Part shown: one piece after another, positions 45,820 through 53,831 of the stretch | How positions within the stretch are numbered: position 1 is the first letter of the stretch | How the letters are laid out: each line of letters begins with the position of its first letter | Program-made: the position numbers and the translations under genes | Origin: JAIOSF01 sp034660335 | Lineage (GTDB): Bacteria; Campylobacterota; Campylobacteria; Campylobacterales; Arcobacteraceae | Length of the DNA: 64,000 nucleotides | Direction: 5' to 3' | NCBI GenBank assembly: GCA_034660335.1 | Contig: JAYEJC010000113.1 | Span: 24,163-88,162 of the forward strand | The notes under the pieces: generated by a model | Databases searched by the model: none | Told to the model about the DNA's origin: nothing | The model's input: the letters and a program-made list of their open reading frames with translations, nothing else

Positions 45820-46800
45820 CTATTCTCCTTTGTTTGATAATAAAATTTGTGCCGCAACTTCTGGCATAAATGTGTTGATAAAGATATCACTATCTAGTTC
45901 AAAACCTGCTGTTTTATAAAGTCGCGGGCTTATTAATATATGAAATCTATTTGGATTTCTTTTACTTTGAATATCCCCATTTTTTATACTTAGATTAAAA
46001 GGTATATCCCCCAAAGCTTGGAAAAGCTTTTTAAATATAAAATTCATAACTTCACTTAAAGCATAAAGCTCTTTATCTTCACAATTTAGTATAGAGTTTA
46101 TATCATCTTTAGCTATTATTAAAGTCTCAAAAGGGTACTTTGAAGCAAATGGAACCATAGCTATAAAAGAGCTGTTTTCATACAAGATACCTTTTTGAAA
46201 GTTTTTTTCATCACTTATAATGTCATCAAAAAAATCTCTTTCGTGTTCTTTTTTATACTCTTTGTAGTACTCTAAATCTACTTTTATCTTTTGTGGTAAA
46301 AATGGCATCGCTATTATTTGTGAATGTGAGTGGGATTGTGAAGCACCTGCATCAATACCTTGATTTTTAAAGATACTAAAATATTTAAGTCGTATATCTT
46401 TTTTAAGGTCATTTAATCTTAGCTTTATAATAGTAAAATAATCAAAAAACTCATCTATGCTATACTCAAACATCTGTTTATCATGATGTGGTGTTTCTAT
46501 TATCACCTCATGAGCTCCAAAGCCACTTTTTTCCTCAAAACATCCAACTTTTTTAGAATTTATCTCATCTTCTATACTTAATGCATTGTAAAGGTTGGGA
46601 ACTATTCTACATCGCCAGTTTTCATCATCACCTATTCGTAAAAGTTCATTTGGTGTTAGGTGTTCATTTCCTTTATCAAAAGGGCATTGTTCACTGTTTT
46701 TTACTTGAAAGTTATTGTTTACCATTGGTCTTTTGGCTCTACTTGGAGCAAAAAGTACCCATTGTCTAAAAAGTTTATTGTATCTAAATTTTGAATCCAT
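45820..46800 (-). CDS. galT: Galactose-1-phosphate uridylyltransferase-like
   Basis: 326 residues. Active site HSHSQ at 157-161, second His as nucleophile, in the context GASQSHSHSQIIAMP; N-terminal FRQWVLFAPSRAKRP is typical of the family. The zinc pair CxxC of E. coli GalT is CPFD here, so the structural zinc site is altered. With no galactose genes nearby but GH57 and glgA around it, a role in glucose-1-phosphate/NDP-glucose exchange for glucan metabolism is inferred. Confidence 0.88.
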   Translation of the reverse strand: MDSKFRYNKLFRQWVLFAPSRAKRPMVNNNFQVKNSEQCPFDKGNEHLTPNELLRIGDDENWRCRIVPNLYNALSIEDEINSKKVGCFEEKSGFGAHEVIIETPHHDKQMFEYSIDEFFDYFTIIKLRLNDLKKDIRLKYFSIFKNQGIDAGASQSHSHSQIIAMPFLPQKIKVDLEYYKEYKKEHERDFFDDIISDEKNFQKGILYENSSFIAMVPFASKYPFETLIIAKDDINSILNCEDKELYALSEVMNFIFKKLFQALGDIPFNLSIKNGDIQSKRNPNRFHILISPRLYKTAGFELDSDIFINTFMPEVAAQILLSNKGE

Positions 46801-46807
46801 TTTTAAC

Positions 46808-48832
46808 CTATATATACCATTTTTTAAGATTTAGATTTTCTATACATATTATAAAATCATTATATATAGGAAATGTCTGAAGAGTTTTTTTATCTTTTTT
46901 TATCTCAAATTTAAAATCTATCTTTTCATCTTTTTTTTGAAGTGGTATTTTTATCTCTGCTTTTAAATTTGTATAAAAAATCTCATAATCTTTTATATCT
47001 TTATTGTCTAATTTTATATCTATTCTTTTATTATCTGAAAAATCACCCTCAAATAAAAATGAAATAGAATCACTATCATACCCATATAGAACTTTTGTAA
47101 CAATATTATTTGTAGAGTCCATCACACTAAACTCTTTTGTTATATCTATCTGTCCACAATCAAGCCACTCAAAATAATCACTTTTTATACCATCAACTGT
47201 AGGTGTGATAAAACTCTTTGGTTTAGTGTGAAAGTTACTGTTTTGGGTATCTTGCACTATAGGTATAAGTATCTGTGAGGGGGTATTTATATTCATAAAG
47301 TTGTAGATATTTATAAGATGTTTCCTAAAAAGGTCATCAAACTCTTTTGCTTGAACTGTAAAGTGGTCATCTCCATACCACCAAAACCAATCACTTCCAA
47401 GTGCTATCATAAACTCTTTTTCTATAAGCTCTTTTACTTCATCGTTTAGATGCTCTTTTTGTTTATCATACTCTTGTTTAGTGATATCAAGAAGCTCCCA
47501 AGCTCTATTTTTCTCATCGCTTCCTATCCAGATATCAAAGTTACCATTGATCCAACTTCCTGATGAGAGATGTGAGATATCTACTTTTTTGATATCGCTA
47601 TCACTTGATATCTCATCCATAGTGACACACTCTATCCAAGGTATATCTTCAAAATTCTTATATAATTCATAAAAAAACTCTTGTGCATTGTTTGGAAAAA
47701 ACTCCCAAGCATTTTCACCATCAAGTATCACATTTACTAAAGGGTTGAAATCACAAGAATCATAGATATTTTTTAGATGAACTACAAACTCATCTGCACT
47801 TTGTTTTGCATCTTTTTGACTATACTCAAACCCTATAGCATCACTTAGAAAATGGTCTCTAAATCTTACATCTATAGAGTTTTCATTTGTTTTTAGAGTA
47901 TAGTTTTTATAGATATTTGTTTTATCTCTATCATTTAGTGTTTTAAAGAGTATCTCCTCATCACTACAAAACCATCTTAAAGAGTTTGAGCTAAATAGCT
48001 CTGCTGTTTTTTGACTAACACTCCCCTCAGCTGGCCAAAAACCTGTAGGTTTCACTCCAAAGTTTTCTTCAAAGTAAGCTATAGCATCTCTTGTATTTCT
48101 TTCCCCTAACTCTTTAAAACTACTTTGAGTATTTGGAATAGTTACATCAGCTCTTGCCTCTTTTGCACTATTGATATCTAAAAGTAAAGGAGTGATAGGA
48201 TGATAGTATGGAGTAGTACAAAGTGTGATTTTATCTTTATCGTTTAACTCTTTATAGTACTTTAGAATTGTGGGTAAAAATTCTGTAAGAGATTCTAGAA
48301 GTTTAAGCTTTTCATTGTGTGTATAAACTCTTTGTTTGTTTATAAGGTTTTTCACTATTGTATTACTTTCCCTTAGATAGTTTCCACACCAAGATAATAA
48401 AAACAACACTTGAGTATCTAAAATCTCTTGATATTCAAACTCTTTTAAGCTATTGTGAGTTTTATATTTTAGATAAAGCTCATAATATCTCTTAAGAGGT
48501 TTTATCATATTTTTTTCATTTGATAAAAAAAGATAATGCTCTAAGATAGCCATATCTTCACTATTTAAAGTTCTTATATCTTTTTTTATAGTCTCCAGCA
48601 ACTTATCGTTTGCACTATTATTTATATACGATTTTATCTGCTCAATAAGTGATGGTACGAGATTATATGTAGCTTTTATACCATCAAATTCTCTAGCATA
48701 CCAAGGGATATCATAGTAGTCTTTCAAACAGTGTAAAAATACCCAAGGCATCATAGTAGATGAGTTTTTATCATCTTTATAATAAGGCTGGTGCATATGC
48801 CATAAAAAGGCTAATTTTAGTTTTTTGTCCAT
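46808..48832 (-). CDS. GH57 glycoside hydrolase (alpha-amylase/glucanotransferase type)
   Basis: 674 residues, no signal peptide, so cytoplasmic. GH57 motifs: WHMHQPYY (11-18), the nucleophile Glu269 in FWPAEGS, catalytic Asp371 in LDGENAWEFFP and WFWWYGDDH near residue 485. A C-terminal beta domain follows (~560-674). It acts on alpha-1,4 (or 1,6) glucans, presumably the product of GlgA encoded two genes downstream. No good ribosome site precedes the ATG. Confidence 0.9.
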   Translation of the reverse strand: MDKKLKLAFLWHMHQPYYKDDKNSSTMMPWVFLHCLKDYYDIPWYAREFDGIKATYNLVPSLIEQIKSYINNSANDKLLETIKKDIRTLNSEDMAILEHYLFLSNEKNMIKPLKRYYELYLKYKTHNSLKEFEYQEILDTQVLFLLSWCGNYLRESNTIVKNLINKQRVYTHNEKLKLLESLTEFLPTILKYYKELNDKDKITLCTTPYYHPITPLLLDINSAKEARADVTIPNTQSSFKELGERNTRDAIAYFEENFGVKPTGFWPAEGSVSQKTAELFSSNSLRWFCSDEEILFKTLNDRDKTNIYKNYTLKTNENSIDVRFRDHFLSDAIGFEYSQKDAKQSADEFVVHLKNIYDSCDFNPLVNVILDGENAWEFFPNNAQEFFYELYKNFEDIPWIECVTMDEISSDSDIKKVDISHLSSGSWINGNFDIWIGSDEKNRAWELLDITKQEYDKQKEHLNDEVKELIEKEFMIALGSDWFWWYGDDHFTVQAKEFDDLFRKHLINIYNFMNINTPSQILIPIVQDTQNSNFHTKPKSFITPTVDGIKSDYFEWLDCGQIDITKEFSVMDSTNNIVTKVLYGYDSDSISFLFEGDFSDNKRIDIKLDNKDIKDYEIFYTNLKAEIKIPLQKKDEKIDFKFEIKKDKKTLQTFPIYNDFIICIENLNLKKWYI

Positions 48833-48860
48833 AAGTGAATTGTACTGAAGTGATGTTTCA

Positions 48861-48871
48861 ATTTGATTACA
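48861..48871. promoter_or_regulatory. Candidate operator half-site upstream of GH57-galT-glgA
   Basis: ATTTGATTACA, 29 bases before the GH57 start, is identical to 58956-58966 in the gap/fba divergent promoter. The match between the two promoter regions of functionally related operons suggests a common regulator. Confidence 0.45.
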
Positions 48872-48946
48872 AGGTTTTAAACAATATTTACAACTAAAAA
48901 AGCTCGGATAATGGTGATTGTAGCCTAGTTTCTCTTTTGTGCTTTG

Positions 48947-49192
48947 TTATATAGTTGCTACTTTAGAGTTTAATTCTTGTAATCTTTGAGCTATCCACAT
49001 TTTTATGACTGCTTGTCTGCTTACTCCAATATGCTTTGCTTCTTTGTCTAATGATTTAACCATCCAAGATGGAAAATCAATATTTATTCTTTTGGGTTCT
49101 TCATTTATCATTCTTATTTTTGATGTATCGAAATATTCTAATATATCTTCTTTATTATCACCAAATTTTTTATCTATTTCTAATGCTTTCAT
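48947..49192 (-). CDS. BrnA/CopG-type antitoxin
   Basis: 81 residues. C-terminal ribbon-helix-helix: RINIDFPSWMVKSLDKEAKH then GVSRQAVIKMWIAQRL. The N-terminal part (FGDNKEDILEYFDTSKIRM) is the toxin-binding side. Its start overlaps the 3' end of a truncated BrnT-like gene, so this is an orphan antitoxin that lost its toxin. Confidence 0.82.
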   Translation of the reverse strand: MKALEIDKKFGDNKEDILEYFDTSKIRMINEEPKRINIDFPSWMVKSLDKEAKHIGVSRQAVIKMWIAQRLQELNSKVATI

Positions 49193-49319
49193 AAAGTTTT
49201 ATCTCTTTTTCTCTTGATCTTCTTACGGAAATTATTCTAATATTAGGTATTCTATAAGTAATTATTGCTGTATAATTTTTAGAATTAATTTGACCTAATA
49301 CTAAAAATCTTTTCTCCTA
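49170..49319 (-). pseudogene. 5'-truncated BrnT-like toxin gene
   Basis: The minus strand reads EKRFLVLGQINSKNYTAI, then ITYRIPNIRIISVRRSREKE and IKLYES up to a stop inside the antitoxin gene, the C-terminal half of a BrnT-like toxin (compare RYFCFGQ...IRIFGAGYWRKG of the intact one at 16256). A TAG at 49317-49319 closes the frame and the N-terminal half is missing; the Fic gene ends 36 bases upstream. Confidence 0.72.
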
Positions 49320-49354
49320 GGTTTTGTTGTATGTTTCACTACTTCAATGCTCGA

Positions 49355-50149
49355 TTATTTTCTAAAGTTACTCTCGTTTTCTCTCGATTGTTCTATCTCT
49401 ACAATCATCTCAATAACTTTTTTATAACTGTTGATAAAATACTTTTTAAATAAAGTATAATTACCAGTTTCATAGTAAGTTACTATAGATTTTAAATACT
49501 CTTTTACACTCTCTTCATCTGGGATATATATCATATTTAATGTATCTTTTAAAACTACATTTAACATTAGTCTTGCAGTTCTTTTATTACAATCAGTAAA
49601 GTATTGAAGATATGCTAAATTATTATGAATATACAATGCTTTATTAAATGGATTTTCTATAGTATCACTTATTTTAAATAGATAATTTAATTCATCATCA
49701 AGTTTTTCTTTTGTAGCCAATGGAATATAGTTACATCCTAAAATAGTAACTTCACTATCTCTTGGGGTCGCTCTTTTATTTTCAGGTATCATCTCAGCAG
49801 ATAAAATATAGTGTAAATCTTTTAAAGTTTGTTTAGATGGTTTTAAATCTTGTGTTATAAATATTTCATAAGCATCTCGAAGATTTAAAATCATTTTAGC
49901 ATCACTATATTTTTTTCCACCTGCTGTTCTTCCGTATTGTATCAAAGCTTGAGTGTCTAGCTTATCATAAGTATTACCCTCAATAAGTGCAGATGTATGG
50001 ATAAAATCTAATCCAAATTTATCTATATAACTTTTATTGTTCAAAAACTTTTCTAATGAAACTTTTTGATTTAATTCTTCTAAAAGTTTCATCTCATTTG
50101 GTGTAAATATATCTGTATTATCTAAATAATTAGGATTGTAAGTTATCAT
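49355..50149 (-). CDS. Fic family protein with altered active site
   Basis: 264 residues. Fic proteins transfer AMP or other groups from nucleotides to proteins. The motif HPFxxGN(G/K)R is QYFTDCNKR at 182-190: His to Gln, Pro to Tyr, Gly to Cys. The inhibitory helix motif (S/T)xxxE(G/N) is kept N-terminally as SALIEG (53-58), a class II arrangement. It starts 2 bases after a 176-residue protein gene. Either inactive, a regulator, or of changed chemistry. Confidence 0.83.
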   Translation of the reverse strand: MITYNPNYLDNTDIFTPNEMKLLEELNQKVSLEKFLNNKSYIDKFGLDFIHTSALIEGNTYDKLDTQALIQYGRTAGGKKYSDAKMILNLRDAYEIFITQDLKPSKQTLKDLHYILSAEMIPENKRATPRDSEVTILGCNYIPLATKEKLDDELNYLFKISDTIENPFNKALYIHNNLAYLQYFTDCNKRTARLMLNVVLKDTLNMIYIPDEESVKEYLKSIVTYYETGNYTLFKKYFINSYKKVIEMIVEIEQSRENESNFRK

Positions 50150-50151
50150 TG

Positions 50152-50682
50152 TTAGTTCCTATTTTCTTCTTTATAGTTTTTCAAGTTTTCTTTTAGTTTA
50201 GTCATTTTATCTAAATCTATTTGAAGATTATCAAAAACTATTTTTTGAATTTTTTTATCAGTATCATTAATAATTGGTACTCTTTTTTTAAAATCATCTA
50301 TACTGATAAAGCGTTTATACTTAGTTTCATCTCTTGCCATTAAAATTCTATTTATTAATACATCTCCAATATCTAATGATTCTAATCCTAAAGCCAAACG
50401 CGTTACTCTTTTCTTTAACCAATCATTATTTAATTCTTTATTTTGAACTTTAACAAAAGTAGCTTGTTTTTGAGATATATTAATATTTGGTTCAATTATT
50501 TTTAATCCTAAATTTTTAGCATTATCTTTTTTTAATACAGTTTGCTTACCAATATTTAAATCAATAAATTTTAGTTTTAATTTATCATGAAATTTAATAG
50601 TTTTATTCTTGACTTTTTTAATTTGTTTTTGATAATTTATAGCATTATAGCTAAAGATTGATTTAATGTTTATTTTATTCAT
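50152..50682 (-). CDS. Hypothetical protein coupled to Fic gene
   Basis: 176 residues, Lys/Asn/Ile-rich, pI basic, no membrane segment or signal. Central part KKRVTRLALGLESLDIGDVL looks structured; the rest is helical and charged. No family recognised. Its stop lies 2 bases before the Fic start, so they form a two-gene unit; it might be the partner or target of the Fic protein. AT content is even higher than in neighbouring core genes. Confidence 0.6.
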   Translation of the reverse strand: MNKINIKSIFSYNAINYQKQIKKVKNKTIKFHDKLKLKFIDLNIGKQTVLKKDNAKNLGLKIIEPNINISQKQATFVKVQNKELNNDWLKKRVTRLALGLESLDIGDVLINRILMARDETKYKRFISIDDFKKRVPIINDTDKKIQKIVFDNLQIDLDKMTKLKENLKNYKEENRN

Positions 50683-50715
50683 ACAACGCCTGAAGTAAGC
50701 TACAAGGCGATAATT

Positions 50716-51186
50716 TTAAGTTAAATTTTCAACTTGCTCTATTAATCTTCCCATAGTTCTATCTGATTTTAGCTCAATAACATAAAGATTGCCATCCTTA
50801 AAGCCTAATATATCATTAACAATTCTTTTTTTATTTTCATCATAAACTGCCATTTCAGATGTAATAAATTTAATTTCATCTCCACATGGTAGTATATAAT
50901 TGTTTTTTATTGCATTTTGTATTATCCAAGATTGTAGTACCTTTTCTGGTGTTGCTCTTTTAGGTTTATCTTTTTCTTTTAAGTCATTAATTTTTGATAA
51001 TATCGTTTTTTCTGTTCTTATCGATGAAAATCCTAATTCAGGTTTATTTTTACTTATTGAAATTAATGACATAGAATTAATACTACCTCTACATTTAAAG
51101 ATGAATTTAAGTCCAAGTTTATACCAAATCAAATTATAACTAGCACTTAAATAGTTAGTTCTAATTTGATTTGGTATTAGTTTCAT
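50716..51186 (-). CDS. Possible PD-(D/E)XK nuclease-like protein
   Basis: 156 residues. The C-terminal part shows a candidate PD-(D/E)XK core: a strand-Asp in IVNDILGFKDGNLYVIELKS, i.e. D...ELK, followed by a helix (MGRLIEQVENL). The protein ends soon after this helix, so it may be shortened at its C-terminus. The N-terminal half (RTNYLSASYNLIWYKLGLKF) is not recognised. Part of the accessory island. Confidence 0.5.
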   Translation of the reverse strand: MKLIPNQIRTNYLSASYNLIWYKLGLKFIFKCRGSINSMSLISISKNKPELGFSSIRTEKTILSKINDLKEKDKPKRATPEKVLQSWIIQNAIKNNYILPCGDEIKFITSEMAVYDENKKRIVNDILGFKDGNLYVIELKSDRTMGRLIEQVENLT

Positions 51187-51254
51187 CTTTTATGAATAAT
51201 ATCTATTTTTGGAGATACCCTAAATAATAATACAGTAGCACATCAAAAGATGTA

Positions 51255-53747
51255 CTACTCATTTATCCAATTTTCTATCTTATTTTGATAGTCCCAAAAT
51301 ATTTTGCTAGCGTTTTTTTCATCTTCTGCTTGTATGTATAAGTTTAGATAGTCACTATGCTCATCTGGTACCATTAAAATCCACTCATCTTCATTTATCC
51401 ATGTTTTTATACCATCTATGTTGCTAGTATCTTTACCTTTTCCATCTTCTAGGAATTTTCTCATCATTTTACCTTTGTATTGGCTAGGGCATGGTAGATT
51501 TTCCCCTTTGAAAACAAAGCTAGGTATTAGTTTTAATACTTCAGATATTTTAAGATCAGCCTTATTTATAAGCTCCAAAATCTTAAAACTAGCATAGATA
51601 GAGTCACTATTTAGACCAAACTCATTAAATGCAAAGTGTCCATCAGTTGATGCTATAAGTGCATATTCTTTTAAATCTTGAGCTTTTACACTACTTAGTT
51701 TTCCTCTTGTTATCACAAGATTTTTATACTCACAAAAATCAGGTGCCCAAGCTGGCAAAAATACTTTTGTATCTTTTTGTGATGTGATATCAAGAAGTTT
51801 TAAAACTGCTAAAAGAGCTTTGTAGTCATATACTAGTTTACCTTTATCATCAATCATTTGAAGTCTTTGACCATTTGGATAGACTAAAAATCCACAATCC
51901 AATCCCATAGCTTTTACTATATTTTCCATATTTTCTTGTGATTTGGTGATATTTGCATAAAGTTTTGATAAGCTTTTATCATCTTTGTATGCATTTAAAA
52001 CTACATTTTCAATCCCTAGCTCATTCATAATATTAGGATAAATATCAGAAGTTGAACCAAACATTATATCAGTAGCTACTTTTAGTTCATTATCTTTAAA
52101 TATATTTGTATCAAGATTAGATGTAACTGCATCTATATATCTTTGTTTGATATTGTTTTCCTCATCTATCTCCCCTATTTCGTGTTGATTTACTCTTCTA
52201 AAGTTTTCTCGAAAAAATATTCTCTCAATAGATTTTGCTATTTTAGTGTCTATTGCCATACCATCACTTGTAAAAAGTATAATTTCAGTGTTTGTAGGGT
52301 CTTGAACTGATTGTCTAAAGTGGATACCCGCTGAGATATCTTCATTGTTTGATAAGCAGTGTCTCATCACATTTGATGGGGCATTAAATATATCTATCAC
52401 ATCTATACCAGTTGCAAGAAGTCCTGAAAGAAATGCTCTTTTTAACATCCTAGAACTTTTATGATAATCTCTTGAGATATATACTTTACTTCCAATTGGT
52501 AAAATAGAACCAAATGATTCAGCTAATTTTGTACTCATCTCAACTGAAAGCTCTATATTTGTTCTACCTGTTACTTTTCCATTCTCAAAAATAGATGATT
52601 TGTATTTTGTACCCCAAATAACATTGTTACTTACAACTGAGTTTGCATCTATGATTTTTTCTGGCCACATTATGATATCTTTTTCAAAAGATACTTTTTT
52701 ACCTATTTCACATTTTTCAGCTACTATAACCCCTAAAGATGCTTTTACATCATCTTTGATTATATTGTCATTACATATGATAGAGTTGTTTATCTTTGTT
52801 TTTGAACCAATTGTTACATCATCCCAAACTACACTATTTTCAACTTCTGAGTGTTTTTTAATCTTTGTATTTTTCCCTATGCAACTATTTGTTAGCGTAG
52901 CACCCTCTGAGATTTTCACACCTTTATCAATAACTACTGTACCATTTATTCTGATTTTTTCAGGTAGTTTTACCCCTTTTTCAAGATATACGACACCTTT
53001 GTCTATCTTTTGAGGTTCACCTTTTATAGGAAGTTTAATATCACCTTTAAATATATCTTGATAAACCTCTCTATAGCTTTGTGGATTACCAACATCTCTC
53101 CAATATCCATCTATACTACATCCCCATAGTGGTATATTATCTTTCATCAAAGTTGGAAACAGATCTTTTGCAAAATCAAAGTTTTCACCGTGTGGTATAT
53201 ACTTTAAAATTTCAGGCTCTATTACATAAATACCTGTATTGATTGTATCACTAAACACCTCGCCCCAGCTAGGTTTTTCTAAAAACTTCTCTATTCTATC
53301 ATCTTCATTTGCTATAACTACACCAAATTGAAGTGGGTCTTCTACTCTTGTAAGTGTAATAGTTAGTTGTGATTTTTTCTTTTTGTGAAATTTTGCTATT
53401 TTTTTAAAATCAAAGTTTGTAACTAAATCTCCACTTACTATGATAAATGTATCATCTAAAAACTCTCTTGCAAAAGCAACAGCTCCAGCTGTACCATAGT
53501 CATCATCTGGTTGAACATATGTGATTTTCACACCTAGATCACTTCCATCACCAAAGTGGTTTTTGATAATATCTGGTTTGAAGTATAAAAGAACTGCCAT
53601 CTCTTTGATACCTAGTTCATCTCTTAGTTTTATGATGATATGTTCCATCATAGGTCTGTTTAGTATTGGAAGCATTGGCTTTGGTAGAGAGTTTGTAAGT
53701 GGTTGTATCCTTGTACCAAAACCACCTGCTAGAATTATAGCTTTCAT
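51255..53747 (-). CDS. Sugar-phosphate nucleotidyltransferase fused to phosphomannomutase-like domain
   Basis: 830 residues. Residues 1-235: nucleotidyltransferase with GGFGTRIQPLTNSLPKPMLP. 250-375: left-handed beta-helix hexapeptide repeats (AEKCEIGKKVSFEKDIIMWP). 380-830: phosphohexomutase fold, but the phosphoserine loop TASHNP is replaced by HFRQSVQDPTN and the metal loop DGDxDR by YPNGQR. Relatives in cyanobacteria and deltaproteobacteria are annotated mannose-1-phosphate guanyltransferase/phosphomannomutase. Here, in a glycolysis/glycogen cluster without glgC or pgm, it may make NDP-glucose for GlgA (inference). An 84-base gap separates it from pyruvate kinase. Confidence 0.85.
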   Translation of the reverse strand: MKAIILAGGFGTRIQPLTNSLPKPMLPILNRPMMEHIIIKLRDELGIKEMAVLLYFKPDIIKNHFGDGSDLGVKITYVQPDDDYGTAGAVAFAREFLDDTFIIVSGDLVTNFDFKKIAKFHKKKKSQLTITLTRVEDPLQFGVVIANEDDRIEKFLEKPSWGEVFSDTINTGIYVIEPEILKYIPHGENFDFAKDLFPTLMKDNIPLWGCSIDGYWRDVGNPQSYREVYQDIFKGDIKLPIKGEPQKIDKGVVYLEKGVKLPEKIRINGTVVIDKGVKISEGATLTNSCIGKNTKIKKHSEVENSVVWDDVTIGSKTKINNSIICNDNIIKDDVKASLGVIVAEKCEIGKKVSFEKDIIMWPEKIIDANSVVSNNVIWGTKYKSSIFENGKVTGRTNIELSVEMSTKLAESFGSILPIGSKVYISRDYHKSSRMLKRAFLSGLLATGIDVIDIFNAPSNVMRHCLSNNEDISAGIHFRQSVQDPTNTEIILFTSDGMAIDTKIAKSIERIFFRENFRRVNQHEIGEIDEENNIKQRYIDAVTSNLDTNIFKDNELKVATDIMFGSTSDIYPNIMNELGIENVVLNAYKDDKSLSKLYANITKSQENMENIVKAMGLDCGFLVYPNGQRLQMIDDKGKLVYDYKALLAVLKLLDITSQKDTKVFLPAWAPDFCEYKNLVITRGKLSSVKAQDLKEYALIASTDGHFAFNEFGLNSDSIYASFKILELINKADLKISEVLKLIPSFVFKGENLPCPSQYKGKMMRKFLEDGKGKDTSNIDGIKTWINEDEWILMVPDEHSDYLNLYIQAEDEKNASKIFWDYQNKIENWINE

Positions 53748-53831
53748 ATTGTATCCTTAAAAATTATTAATAAAATTATATAAGTTTAAGGAAACAATTT
53801 AGTTACAATGAGTATTTAGTAATAATTTTAG

